The position numbers and the translations under genes are program-made. Positions 1 to 7,702 of a stretch of DNA of 26,854 nt are shown here, piece by piece; position 1 is the stretch's first letter, and the number at the start of each line of letters is the position of its first letter. Source of the DNA: Phycisphaeraceae bacterium (GTDB lineage: Bacteria > Planctomycetota > Phycisphaerae > Phycisphaerales > Phycisphaeraceae); the NCBI GenBank assembly GCA_020850375.1, contig JADZET010000479.1:1-26854 (forward strand). Direction: 5' to 3'. The notes beneath the pieces were generated by a model that saw only the letters and a program-made list of their open reading frames with translations, made no database searches and was not told the DNA's origin.

Positions 1-961
1 CCGCCCCCGTGATGGTCGGGGAGGTGACCACATACCCCATCGGTGCCTTGGGCCGGGAGGCACGCAGGACCTCGAGCTCGGTCTTGGTCAGGTCCCAACC
101 CTCAGCGATGGCCTTGGCCTCCACCCCCGGAAGCCCCGGACCCCCCGGATGCTTGCCGGCACACAGCTCACGGATGCCGGCGATGCGCTGCGTCTCGGCG
201 GCGAGCTTGGTCCGCATCTCCGCTACGGGATCGGGCACCGCCTCCGCCGTCGCGGTCACCGCGGGCTGATCCGCCTTCGCATCGACCTGAGGGGTGTCCT
301 GGTTCGGCTGGTCCTGTTCGTTCTGCTTCCGGGGGTCTTGTTTACGGGGGTCCTGACCGTCCATGTGCTGACTCTCTTTCTTGGCCGAAGCGGCCACACG
401 GGCCGACGTGTTGCCGTCGGCGCCCAGGTCCACAAAGCTGATCTCACCGAGTGTCGACCGCCGCACGACGTTGACCGGACCCGCGAACTCCCGGCCGTTG
501 ACGACCACGGTGCGGCCTTCCGGGGTGAACTCGAACTCCTCGACCGCCGCGCCGATGCTCGCCTGCCAGGGGAAGCCATTGCGGGCGTCGGCGACGACCT
601 CCTGGGCCGTGCGTCCCGTGCAAGAGACCAGCCCGCCGGCGACGAGCTGCCCGTTCTCGATGCGGATGGCGGTGGTGTGCCCGACGCGCTGGTCCGTGTT
701 GTGTCCGACACGGATGGGCCGGAGCTGCGAGGGGATGTTCATCCCCGCCAGGTCGACCACGACGGGGAACTTCCAACCCGCCAGACGCATGGCGCCACCC
801 GTGTAGGCGACCATGCTGAAGCGCGGTAGCGCCGGCGTGGCACCTTCGTCAGTGGCCGACGCCTGGGTGTCAATCTGCATGGCAGCGGTGAGGCTCACCA
901 TGTCCTGGTCGGGGACCAGGGCGCTTCTGGGGTCAGGCTGCTTTACGGGTGGTCGGCTCAT
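1..961 (-). CDS. Prohead protease with linker, probably fused to a downstream capsid domain; 3' end outside the window
   Basis: The frame opens at ATG 961 and stays open to the left edge (about 320 residues seen). Residues 85 to 165 look like an HK97-type (U35/S78) prohead protease: RVGHNTD with His87, QASIGA with Ser135, and a following LGEISFVDLG strand; His87 and Ser135 are the likely catalytic pair. The protease matures the head by cutting scaffold and capsid termini. After it comes a low-complexity charged linker (DPRKQDPRKQNEQDQPNQD, about residues 202 to 220) and a helical stretch with no stop. The still-open frame suggests a protease-scaffold or protease-major capsid fusion rather than a stand-alone enzyme; that part is inference. 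The start overlaps the end of the portal gene by 29 bases; an internal ATG at 901 is an alternative start that would remove the overlap. Confidence 0.75.
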   Translation of the reverse strand, partial: MSRPPVKQPDPRSALVPDQDMVSLTAAMQIDTQASATDEGATPALPRFSMVAYTGGAMRLAGWKFPVVVDLAGMNIPSQLRPIRVGHNTDQRVGHTTAIRIENGQLVAGGLVSCTGRTAQEVVADARNGFPWQASIGAAVEEFEFTPEGRTVVVNGREFAGPVNVVRRSTLGEISFVDLGADGNTSARVAASAKKESQHMDGQDPRKQDPRKQNEQDQPNQDTPQVDAKADQPAVTATAEAVPDPVAEMRTKLAAETQRIAGIRELCAGKHPGGPGLPGVEAKAIAEGWDLTKTELEVLRASRPKAPMGYVVTSPTITGA

Positions 962-2417
962 CCGTCTCTTCCTCGTCTTGGGGATTACTGTTCGTGGGCG
1001 CGGGCATCGCTTGCTCGGCGGTTAGGCCCAGTTCCTTCATGAGCTTGAGTTCCCGGGCCCGCTGGCGGAGTTCCGTCTCCCAGTCCTTGCCCTGCTTGGC
1101 GTATTCGTTGGCCAGAGTCGTCGTGTAACTGGCCAAGCGCGTGGCCTGGGCGTTGGCCTCCTTGGCGGGGTCCACGTGTTCATGGCCATCCCAGAACCAC
1201 TGATGCTCTAATGATTCCCGAGCGCGAACCGCGTCCACCTCGTCGAAGTCGAAGACGCGCACCGCCTCCGCGAGCCACGCGAGAAGAATCCGATCGAGCA
1301 CACGCGACTCGAGGTCCGTCTGCTCCACGGAGATGGCCTTGTAGTAGGTCTGATGGTCGAGTCGGCCCGAGGCGTAGTTGTAGGCGCTGGAGTTACAGGT
1401 CGCGATGTTGTAGGGCATGTTCAGGCAGCGGGCGATCTCGTTGAGGATCTCGCGCTTGAACATCTCGTAGGTCGTCGCCGGCTGCTCCGCCTTGAGCTGG
1501 GAGGGCTCCCAGCCCTCGGGCGTGAAGACGGCCATGTTGGGGACGAACTCCATCTCGGTCATGGGTTCGACCTCAGCCGCCTCGCCCCCGGCCGGCGCGT
1601 TGGTCTTCATCAGAATGGCGATGTTGGCCGCGCTTTCCGCGGCGGCGATCACGGCCAGCGTGTACTGCCGCAGGTGGGCGAAGAGCGGCAGCGCAGGCAA
1701 GATGTCCGGTAAGCCACGGGACTGTCCAGGCCTGTCCACTCGGAACCAATGGAGCATGCTCGCGGCAGGAACGCGCTCATAGGCCACGCCGACGGAGGCA
1801 CCGCTCGAGCCCGGGTGATGCGACAGGATGTGGTACTCCACTGGGTTGCCGAACTCGTCAAAGACAATCCCGTCGACCCCCGAAAGTGCCGTCGGCTGCC
1901 GTGAAGGAGACGTTTGTATCCCGGGGGTGGCAACCTGATCAGCTTCGATCAGCCGAATGTCGAGCTTGACCGGACTCTGAAGGTTGCCGTTGTTGAAGAG
2001 CATCGCGAACGCTTCGCCATCCTGGGCCCGCGCCTGCCGCATGGTGCGGAGCTTCCCAGGCAGGTCCACGGCCGTTGCCCAGTTCGAGAACTCACGCTCG
2101 ATCGCCCGATTCGACGTCTCATAGCCGGTGAGCATTTGCAGCCGCGGCCCCGTTCCGATGACGTCGTTGGCCAGGGTCAGCACGATCCCCCGTGCATAGC
2201 TGTTGTTGGTCACCTCGTACCGCGCGCGGTTGCGAAGGATGCGTCGGACGTTCGGCGATGCCGCGGCATCGGCCGAGAGATGGTCGGCATTGGCCCAATG
2301 CTTGCGGTTGTCCGGCGTGGTCTGGGCGGCGTCGAACCGTCCTCGCACGAACATCCTCTGCCCGCGCGATCCCCGGTGGGATGTTCCTCTCCGCTTGGAC
2401 CACGGCCACAGGTTCAT
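933..2417 (-). CDS. Phage portal protein, lambda family (Phage_portal_2)
   Basis: A 494-residue protein of the usual length for lambda gpB-type portals, which form the dodecameric ring at the unique head vertex through which DNA enters and to which the tail connector attaches. Recognisable stretches are the N-terminal basic segment, NNSYARGIVLTLANDVIGTG (about residues 71 to 90), the EREFSNWA region, the DQVATPG segment, VEYHILSHHPG, and the helical C-terminal third with LNMPYNIATCNSSAYNYASG and YYKAISVEQTDLESRVLDRIL. The C-terminus is charged and probably disordered. It lies one base after the gpW-like gene and overlaps the protease gene, so the three are one late transcription unit. The family call is strong; the exact structure is not tested. 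Confidence 0.92.
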   Translation of the reverse strand: MNLWPWSKRRGTSHRGSRGQRMFVRGRFDAAQTTPDNRKHWANADHLSADAAASPNVRRILRNRARYEVTNNSYARGIVLTLANDVIGTGPRLQMLTGYETSNRAIEREFSNWATAVDLPGKLRTMRQARAQDGEAFAMLFNNGNLQSPVKLDIRLIEADQVATPGIQTSPSRQPTALSGVDGIVFDEFGNPVEYHILSHHPGSSGASVGVAYERVPAASMLHWFRVDRPGQSRGLPDILPALPLFAHLRQYTLAVIAAAESAANIAILMKTNAPAGGEAAEVEPMTEMEFVPNMAVFTPEGWEPSQLKAEQPATTYEMFKREILNEIARCLNMPYNIATCNSSAYNYASGRLDHQTYYKAISVEQTDLESRVLDRILLAWLAEAVRVFDFDEVDAVRARESLEHQWFWDGHEHVDPAKEANAQATRLASYTTTLANEYAKQGKDWETELRQRARELKLMKELGLTAEQAMPAPTNSNPQDEEETDEPTTRKAA

Positions 2418-2418
2418 C

Positions 2419-2628
2419 TCACACCGCCCCCGTCGTCGTGCCGGGGGGCACGATCTTCACGCGCGTAAAGGCCTTGACCGGGCTCAGCCGCGCCCGTTTG
2501 GCCGCCAGGTACTTGTCCGCCGCGATCTGGTCAGCCAGCGAATGCTGCTGCACGTTCACACCGTCCGCGCTGGCCTGTCGGGGGCCTTGTGCGTTCTGCT
2601 GGATCGTGTCATTGAGGTCTTCAGCCAT
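2419..2628 (-). CDS. Small head-tail adaptor, gpW-like
   Basis: A 69-residue protein immediately upstream of the portal gene. In lambda-type head modules this position (large terminase, small protein, portal) is held by gpW, which plugs the portal and forms the site for tail attachment. The sequence has an N-terminal polar helix (NDTIQQNAQGPRQ), a short strand-like segment (GVNVQQHSLADQIAADKYLAAKRA) and ends in FTRVKIVPPGTTTGAV, the sort of basic-then-VPPGT tail seen in gpW-like proteins. Assignment rests on size, position and general shape rather than a diagnostic motif, so it is moderate. Its stop and the portal ATG are separated by one base, which implies translational coupling. The initiator-type tRNA gene lies 22 bases upstream. 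Confidence 0.6.
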   Translation of the reverse strand: MAEDLNDTIQQNAQGPRQASADGVNVQQHSLADQIAADKYLAAKRARLSPVKAFTRVKIVPPGTTTGAV

Positions 2629-2650
2629 AGGTTGCCGCCCATGGGGCTAA

Positions 2651-2722
2651 TTGCGGGAGCCGGACTCGAACCGGCGACCTGCGGGACATGAACCCGCCGA
2701 GCTGCCTCTGCTCCATCCCGCC
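2651..2722 (-). tRNA. tRNA-Met (CAT anticodon), initiator (fMet) type, phage-borne
   Basis: A full cloverleaf reads on the minus strand: acceptor GCGGGA/TCCCGC with an unpaired G1 opposite A72, D-stem GAGC/GCTC around the loop AGAGGCA, anticodon stem GCGGG/CCCGC around TTCATGT (anticodon CAT), variable loop AGGTC, and T-arm GCCGG/CCGGC around TTCGAGT. All three known marks of bacterial initiator tRNA are visible: no 1:72 Watson-Crick pair, A11:T24 in the D-stem, and three consecutive G:C pairs at the bottom of the anticodon stem. CCA is not encoded. It sits inside the packaging gene cluster between a zinc-ribbon gene and the gpW-like gene, which marks it as carried by the element rather than by the host chromosome. 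Confidence 0.9.
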
Positions 2723-2753
2723 TACCGACAACCGGACGCGCGAACCAACGAAC

Positions 2754-2788
2754 AAGGCCGCGCAGGGGGTGCGGCCCCGCACGGCCTT
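2754..2788 (-). terminator. GC-rich hairpin between the zinc-ribbon gene and the tRNA, possible terminator or RNA processing signal
   Basis: AAGGCCG (2754 to 2760) pairs with CGGCCTT (2782 to 2788), with a further interrupted stem inside. On the minus strand it is followed by a moderately T-rich run (TTGTTCGTTGG) rather than a clean T tract. It could separate tRNA expression from the terminase messenger or mark the 5' side of a processed tRNA precursor. Confidence 0.35.
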
Positions 2789-2904
2789 GGTCCATGGGCT
2801 TCGCACCGGGGATCAGCCGGCGCGTCGCGCGTCCTGGTTGTCGAAGATCATTCTGTCACGTCGACGTGTATCCACAAAGGGGGTTGCGTTTTTCGGTGGA
2901 GGGG

Positions 2905-2930
2905 AGATTTCCAGATCTGGAAAGAATCTC
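2905..2930. repeat. Perfect 16-bp palindrome at the 3' end of the zinc-ribbon gene
   Basis: TTTCCAGATCTGGAAA at 2908 to 2923 is its own reverse complement, and GAGATT/AATCTC flank it (2905 to 2910, 2925 to 2930). It lies directly after the stop codon of the zinc-ribbon gene (2929). As RNA it would form a stem-loop; as DNA it could be a protein binding site. No T tract follows on either strand. Confidence 0.5.
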
Positions 2931-3129
2931 AGGCCCCCGAGGCGATCACCCGCTCGCAGGTCGTCATCCGCTGCCCGCAGTTCCGACAGCGCCGATATCG
3001 AATGATCATGCGGTTGAGCTTTCGCGTGTTGTCCACGTAGAAGTGGCGGCACCCGCATTTGCGGCATTCCAGCCCGCGGGCCGGTGTTTCGGCCGGGAAG
3101 GCCTTGCGGTCGGTCAGGGGGTCGGTCAT
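2929..3129 (-). CDS. Small zinc-ribbon protein (NrdR-like or Ogr-like finger)
   Basis: A 66-residue protein with a C22-x2-C25 ... C48-x2-C51 arrangement. The second half (RYRRCRNCGQRMTTCERV) closely follows the RRRxCxxCGxRFTTxE signature of the NrdR zinc ribbon and also resembles the late-gene activator fingers of the Ogr/Delta type. The ATP-cone that defines a real NrdR is absent, so ribonucleotide reductase control is not implied. Its ATG overlaps the large-terminase stop by four bases (ATGA), so it is translated with the terminase. Role could be a structural or DNA-binding accessory of packaging, or a late transcription factor; neither can be decided from the sequence. Confidence 0.7.
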   Translation of the reverse strand: MTDPLTDRKAFPAETPARGLECRKCGCRHFYVDNTRKLNRMIIRYRRCRNCGQRMTTCERVIASGA

Positions 3130-5402
3130 AGCGCCCTCCTTCGGAAATCACTCTGCGTGTACCGCTTGCGAGGCTGGGCAGCCGCTGCCTCACCCGGTGC
3201 CTTGACCCCCGCCATCGAGGCGGCGGCAGCGCAGCCCACCAGGCAATCGAACCAGTGGTTGTCGGGCCGGGTGGGCCGTGGCGACCACTCGTGAACCACG
3301 CGACCGAGGCCCTGCACCTCGACCCACGTTTCCGAATGGGCGACGTGCTCGGCGAACAGCTCGTGCTCGTCCCCGGAATGGCCGAACAGCGAGATGCAGC
3401 CACGATCACCCTCCGCGGTGGCCAGTCCGGCATGGATGAACGACTTCCAGTAGTTCACGTCCACCAGGACGTGCGGGTATTCGCCCGTCTTACGGACGTT
3501 GGGGATGTACCAGAAATGCCCGTGCACCTCGCCCGGATGGTGGGTGTAGGTCGACAGCGGTTTTCGGCTGGCACGGACCCCCACGCCCTTGGCCAGCACC
3601 ATCGCGCTGCCCCCGACCTTCCGTTTGACGTCCGCGACGATGCCTGGCTTGTAACCCATGTCCACGAGCAGCCGGTCGATCTTCATCAGGCCGTCGCCGC
3701 GTTGCCATTCGCGCCCGACGTAGGTCGAGACGAGCTTCTCCAGCCCCGCATGGATCGCCCCATCCGCTCCCGTGCCCGGGAACGCCCGGGCGAGCGTACG
3801 GGGCGCCGTGGCGAGCGTGAACACCGGCCGCCTCTGGTCGGGCAACGCGCCGTAGTCGACCACGTAGCCGGTGAAGCCCTCTTCCCACGCACAGACGCAG
3901 TAGAAGAGCAGGCGATCGTGCACATCGATGAACATCGTGAGCTTGGTGCAACTGATGGGGATCTGACGGCGGGGATGGCCGTTGACCTTCTGGCAGACCT
4001 GCTCGAGCGTGAGGACCTGATCGTTTAGCTGTTCGAGCACCGGCTCGTTCTGATACTCGCTGGCGAACGCTTCGAGCCCGACCTTGAGCCTCAGGTTCAT
4101 CGCATGCTGGACGGCCGACGCCTCGGTCTTGTGGTCATAGCGAGCCGGCCAGGCGACCTTAGCGCCGGCGTCCATCACCTCACGGTGCCGGCGGTAGAAC
4201 GCCGTCGCGGCGGCGTGACCCCCGGTGCGGCGGATGTTGGCGTACTCTTCCCACAGCTTGTCGTTGGTGGGAAAGGCGTAGACCAGTTTGGTGCACTCAC
4301 CATCCCATTCGGGGTTCTTCTCGCGGTCCAGGACCTGGTCCGCCAGGTCGCCGTCGTAAATCTTGGTGCAGGTCAGCACGGCCGCGATCTGCTCGCCCGG
4401 GCCTGCCATGCCCAGCACGTCACCGTTGAGCAGCTCCATGCGTCGGCGGGTCTGTGTCGGCGAGGCGGCGGATTGGCGTGTCTGCGGATCGTCCAGCAGC
4501 ACCAGCGACGGCCGAATGACGGACCCGTCCACGCGCGTGTGTTGCTGGCCGCGCATGTTGGCGTCGAGGCTTGTCGTGGTGATGATCGATCCCGCGGAAG
4601 GGCTCAGGTCCAGGCCCTGCTCGCGCAGCGTTCGGGGAAGATGATCCTCCTCGATGGTTGGAAAGACCAGCTTCTCCTGGCCCCAATGCACGTGCGTGAG
4701 CCGCCCCTGGATGTGCTGCTGGAGCTGGCGTTTCGAGCTGTTCTCCAGGCATCGCAGCGGGTGGACCGATTCCGGGAAGTCGGCCAGCAGCAGGGGGTTC
4801 TCGACGATGTGCTTCTTGATGGGGATCAGCAGCTCCTTCGCCCGATCGTCGGCCGCCCCGATCAGGCAGACGAACGGCCGGTAGCCGTAGAGGATGGCCC
4901 ACAGCGCCGAGCATCGCGCCAGGGTGGTCTTGCCGCTGCCGCGCGGCATGGCGAACGCGAAGAGGCCGCCCGAGCGGACAGCCCTTTCGATCCGATCGAT
5001 GACGCGAAGGTGATCGTCCGACCAGTCCCGGTGGAACGCGGCCGGGTAGTACGTCTCGCAGAACTCCCGAAAAGATTCAGCGCATCGGCACCGCCGTTCC
5101 CAGTCCTCGATCTCCGGGATCGGATGGATGTCCTGACCGGCCTTGGTCGCCGCGCGGTTGCGCTCAGCCTGTTTGCGGCGTGCCTCAGCGTAGTCGGCCT
5201 TGGCGGGTCGAGGCCGGTCCAGCTCGTCGGCCAGCCATCGGGCGTACCGAACGAGGTGGACGTGCGTGCCGTCGCCGAACTTAAGCGCCCCGGCATCCAT
5301 TTGGCGGCGCAGACGCGAGCGCGTGAGCACCGCACCCAGCGGCGTGGCGTTGACCACCTGGAGCAACTCGCTCTGCGTCAGCCTGGTCGGGTCAATCGCC
5401 AT
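3126..5402 (-). CDS. Terminase large subunit, GpA-type, with an extra N-terminal DNA-binding domain
   Basis: A 758-residue packaging motor. The ATPase part carries Walker A PRGSGKT (residues 153 to 159) and Walker B LVLLDD (about 300 to 305) followed by a TRRRMELLNGDVLG coupling-type helix. The C-terminal half has nuclease-type acidic positions in MFIDVHDR, LLVDMGYKPG and DNHWFDCLVGCAAAA, as in GpA-family enzymes that cut concatemers at cos ends. Residues 7 to 60 (LTQSELLQVV ... RLRRQMDAGA ... DGTHVHLVRYARWLADEL) are unusual: they match the small subunit encoded just upstream. The gene overlaps the small-subunit gene by 11 bases and the zinc-ribbon gene by 4. The length is somewhat above the usual GpA length because of that extra domain and a charged linker. 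Confidence 0.92.
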   Translation of the reverse strand: MAIDPTRLTQSELLQVVNATPLGAVLTRSRLRRQMDAGALKFGDGTHVHLVRYARWLADELDRPRPAKADYAEARRKQAERNRAATKAGQDIHPIPEIEDWERRCRCAESFREFCETYYPAAFHRDWSDDHLRVIDRIERAVRSGGLFAFAMPRGSGKTTLARCSALWAILYGYRPFVCLIGAADDRAKELLIPIKKHIVENPLLLADFPESVHPLRCLENSSKRQLQQHIQGRLTHVHWGQEKLVFPTIEEDHLPRTLREQGLDLSPSAGSIITTTSLDANMRGQQHTRVDGSVIRPSLVLLDDPQTRQSAASPTQTRRRMELLNGDVLGMAGPGEQIAAVLTCTKIYDGDLADQVLDREKNPEWDGECTKLVYAFPTNDKLWEEYANIRRTGGHAAATAFYRRHREVMDAGAKVAWPARYDHKTEASAVQHAMNLRLKVGLEAFASEYQNEPVLEQLNDQVLTLEQVCQKVNGHPRRQIPISCTKLTMFIDVHDRLLFYCVCAWEEGFTGYVVDYGALPDQRRPVFTLATAPRTLARAFPGTGADGAIHAGLEKLVSTYVGREWQRGDGLMKIDRLLVDMGYKPGIVADVKRKVGGSAMVLAKGVGVRASRKPLSTYTHHPGEVHGHFWYIPNVRKTGEYPHVLVDVNYWKSFIHAGLATAEGDRGCISLFGHSGDEHELFAEHVAHSETWVEVQGLGRVVHEWSPRPTRPDNHWFDCLVGCAAAASMAGVKAPGEAAAAQPRKRYTQSDFRRRAL

Positions 5403-5643
5403 CGCGCTCTTTCAGCCGGCAAATCAGCCACGCCGTGTAGTGAACCAGGTTGAGGGTGCCGTCGGGGCCACTCCGCGCGCCCTCGTTCACATGGCGACGC
5501 ACCTTCTCCTCGTCGACGCCCAGCAGCCGAGCCAGTTGCCCCGCGGTCAGCGCCGTGGGGTTAACGACCCCTGGCAGCGCCGCCGCGCCGTTAGCGGTGT
5601 CCGCAGCAGCCTCGACTGTCGAAGATTTTTCATGAGTTGCCAT
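5392..5643 (-). CDS. Terminase small subunit-like winged-helix protein (Nu1-like)
   Basis: Starting at ATG 5643 (MATHEKSS) this is an 83-residue protein. After a variable N-terminus it has LTAGQLARLLGVDEEKVRRH, a helix-turn-helix of the kind Nu1-type small terminases use to recognise cos sites, then NEGA, DGTLNLVHYTAWLICRL. The position directly before the large terminase, with an 11-base overlap, supports the assignment. No strong Shine-Dalgarno is visible; AAAG about 6 bases upstream is the best match, and upstream in-frame ATG or GTG choices give implausible protein. The same domain recurs at the N-terminus of the large subunit. An alternative is a generic phage excisionase-like DNA-binding protein. 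Confidence 0.65.
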   Translation of the reverse strand: MATHEKSSTVEAAADTANGAAALPGVVNPTALTAGQLARLLGVDEEKVRRHVNEGARSGPDGTLNLVHYTAWLICRLKERDGD

Positions 5644-5773
5644 AAGTCTTTGACATTTAAAGGCATGTGGATCGCACGGAGTTGCCCACATTCCGCAGAT
5701 TCCGCTTGGCATGGGGCGCGAACCACGGCCTGATGTGGTCGTGAACAGCGGAACACCGCGGAAGGAACAAACG

Positions 5774-5974
5774 ATGAAACGCCCCCACGAAGACCACCGG
5801 GAAGACAGCACGATCTACCGAGCCACCGTGATCGACGGGGTCAGCCGCCAGCAGATCGGCCGGTTCACCTACAGCGCCAAGAGCCTCGAACACGCCCGCG
5901 AGCGCGGCTGGCGGATCGCCGGCAGCCGGTTCGGCAGCGACATCGACGTCCGCATCGAGCGGCTTTCCAGGTAA
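5774..5974 (+). CDS. Small hypothetical protein, first gene of the plus-strand insert
   Basis: A 66-residue protein starting at ATG 5774 with GGAAGGA 8 bases upstream; an earlier in-frame ATG at 5711 has no comparable ribosome site. The sequence (IYRATVIDGVSRQQIGRFTYSAKSLEHARERGWRIAG) is predicted alpha/beta with a charged C-terminus. No family recognised. It is transcribed away from the terminase genes, so the 130-base gap on its left is a divergent intergenic region that should hold promoters for both directions; TTGACA at 5650 to 5655 is a possible -35 element for the plus strand, without a convincing -10. Confidence 0.6.
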   Translation: MKRPHEDHREDSTIYRATVIDGVSRQQIGRFTYSAKSLEHARERGWRIAGSRFGSDIDVRIERLSR

Positions 5975-6004
5975 CAGACACGCCTCAAGAACGGAGATAC
6001 GACC

Positions 6005-6286
6005 ATGAGGACCATACGCATCGAACTCGACGGAAGGGCAGGACACGTCGCCATTGAGCGTCAGCCGGGCAGCACGACCATCCGCATCGACAGCATCCTC
6101 CGCGCCCCCGCCCCCGCCCCCGGAAAAGGCGAACAGGCCTGGAAGACCTGGGAGCTGCCCGCCCGCATCAGCGAAGACGAACTCTTTCGGGTCGCCGAAG
6201 AAGTCCAGCGCCGCTGCGACGGCGTGCGCGGCACCGGCGGCGACATCAACGGCTACTACCGCGAACTCGAGCGGTTCATGGACTGA
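6005..6286 (+). CDS. Small hypothetical protein
   Basis: A 93-residue protein starting at ATG 6005 with GGAGAT just upstream. The N-terminal part (MRTIRIELDGRAGHVAIERQPGSTTIRIDSI) looks like a small beta sheet, then a proline/alanine linker, then a helical C-terminus (ISEDELFRVAEEVQRRCDGVRG ... YYRELERFMD, written here in parts). No family recognised. It lies 30 bases after the 66-aa gene and just before the HARE-HTH gene, all on the plus strand, so the three probably form one small operon. Confidence 0.6.
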   Translation: MRTIRIELDGRAGHVAIERQPGSTTIRIDSILRAPAPAPGKGEQAWKTWELPARISEDELFRVAEEVQRRCDGVRGTGGDINGYYRELERFMD

Positions 6287-6328
6287 CCCATGAACGCCAA
6301 CCTTAACCCCTTTTGCAGGAGCCCGAAC

Positions 6329-6892
6329 GTGAAGAAGAACGAAGTCCAGATCGGCAAGGTCTATCTCGCCAAGGTCAGCGACAAGGTCGTGCCCGTCCGC
6401 ATCGATGCCGAGAGCCCTCACGGCGGCTGGGACGGCACGAACATGTCCACCAACAAGAAGGTCCGTATCAAGAGCCCGCAGCGCCTCCGGGGGCCGGCCC
6501 CGGATCGCCAGGCCCAGCAGCGCAGCCGTGCCGTGGCCGAAGCGCGGACCGCCGACGCGGCCGCCAACGCTCACGCGATACCCGCCGATGCCACGACGCC
6601 GGCGAAGTCGGCCAAGACCAAGAAGAGCGCCGGTGACCCCAAGCCCAAGAAGGTCAGCGGTCTGGACGCCGCCGCCCTGGTCCTCAAGGCTTCCGGGGGC
6701 CCCATGCGGTGCAAAGACATCGTCCAGGCCATGCTCGACAAGGGGCTTTGGAAGACGCGTGGCGCGACCCCCCAGGCCACGATCTACGCAGCCATGCACC
6801 GCGAGATCGCCACCAAGGGCGCTGACGCCCGCTTCACCAAGGTCGAACGCGGCAAGTTCCAGCTCGCCGCCGGTCAGCAGCCTCCGTATTGA
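6329..6892 (+). CDS. HARE-HTH (HB1/ASXL winged-helix) protein
   Basis: Preferred start is GTG 6329, with AGGAG 7 bases upstream and the protein beginning VKKNEVQIGKVY; ATG 6290 would add 13 unlikely residues and lacks a ribosome site. The 187-residue product has an N-terminal basic domain (VPVRIDAESPHGGWDGTN, KVRIKSPQRLRG), an Ala/Lys-rich linker, and a C-terminal winged helix: LDAAALVLKASGGPMRCKDI, MLDKGLWKTRGATPQATIYA, FTKVERGKFQL. That is the HARE-HTH pattern, a domain described in restriction enzymes, RNA polymerase delta and chromatin proteins and proposed to sense modified DNA. Such stand-alone copies are, to my knowledge, common in planctomycetes. Role here is unknown; a DNA-binding regulator is the plain reading. 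Confidence 0.8.
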   Translation: MKKNEVQIGKVYLAKVSDKVVPVRIDAESPHGGWDGTNMSTNKKVRIKSPQRLRGPAPDRQAQQRSRAVAEARTADAAANAHAIPADATTPAKSAKTKKSAGDPKPKKVSGLDAAALVLKASGGPMRCKDIVQAMLDKGLWKTRGATPQATIYAAMHREIATKGADARFTKVERGKFQLAAGQQPPY

Positions 6893-6953
6893 ACGAGAAG
6901 CCCAGTCCGATCGCGCTCCACCACCCCGGCGGCGACGGCTGGGGTTTTGTGCG

Positions 6954-7619
6954 GTGGGACATCCGGCGGCCGACAAGCGAAACCCGGTCCAGAGAAAGCA
7001 ACGAGCACCGACGGTCTCACCTCTGGCTTGCGACCTCCGTCCGAACGAACTACAACTCAGCCTCATCGAAACGTTCAAGATCATCCTCTTGTCCGTGGCG
7101 GCGGCGTGCCTGTACGGCATCGTGCACGACCAAGTCACCGCCCGCGTCTGCGTCGAATACTTCACCATGGGCCACCGGCCGATCTTTGGCGGCACGCAGG
7201 ACCCCACGTTGCTCGGCCTGGCGTGGGGTATCATCGCCACTTGGTGGGTCGGATTGCCCCTGGGCCTTCTGCTGGCTCTCGCCTGCCGCATTGGCCGCTG
7301 GCCCTGCCTGACGGCTCGACAAACAATGGTTCCCATCGCTGTTCTTCTGGCCTTCATGGGGGTGGTCGCCCTCTCAATGGGCCTGGTCGGGTACCAACTC
7401 GCCGAGTCGGGGGAGATTGAGCTGCTCGGGCGCCTGGCTCGCGAAGTGCCCGTGGATCGCCACGCACGCTTCATTGCCGACGCGTTCGCCCATGACGGCT
7501 CGTACGGCTCGGGCATCGTCGGCGGCCTGGTCTTGTCCGCTGTCATGGTTGTTCGGCGGTGGCGGTTGGCGAGGCGGTCATTGATTCGACCGGCTCCCGC
7601 TACCCCCTTCATCCCATGA
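6954..7619 (+). CDS. Membrane protein with four predicted transmembrane helices; start uncertain
   Basis: The coding signal is clear from about 7060: FKIILLSVAAACLYGIV (helix 1), LLGLAWGIIATWWVGLPLG (helix 2), MVPIAVLLAFMGVVALSMG (helix 3) and GSGIVGGLVLSAVMVV (helix 4), with the loop HDQVTARVCVEYFTMGHRP and an Arg-rich C-terminus. No ATG precedes helix 1 in frame near a ribosome site; GTG 6954 is the best available start, giving 221 residues with a 40-residue polar N-terminus. The original start may have been lost on capture, or a non-standard codon nearer helix 1 may be used. I recognise the loop style as a planctomycete chromosomal family of unknown function, so this may be a host gene carried as cargo. 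Confidence 0.6.
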   Translation: MGHPAADKRNPVQRKQRAPTVSPLACDLRPNELQLSLIETFKIILLSVAAACLYGIVHDQVTARVCVEYFTMGHRPIFGGTQDPTLLGLAWGIIATWWVGLPLGLLLALACRIGRWPCLTARQTMVPIAVLLAFMGVVALSMGLVGYQLAESGEIELLGRLAREVPVDRHARFIADAFAHDGSYGSGIVGGLVLSAVMVVRRWRLARRSLIRPAPATPFIP

Positions 7620-7702
7620 TCTTCTCCCGCCGTTGGACGAACACATTGCCTCAGTGCGGGTGGGGTTGCTCTGAGGTCCCTGCACGTTGAGCGGCCCTTG
7701 CG

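Noticed and set aside
2929..3129. Calling the zinc-ribbon protein NrdR
   Set aside because: The ATP-cone domain that makes up most of NrdR is missing.
4104..5453. A 449-codon plus-strand frame opposite the large terminase
   Set aside because: Mirror frame of a strongly supported terminase gene; composition is not protein-like.
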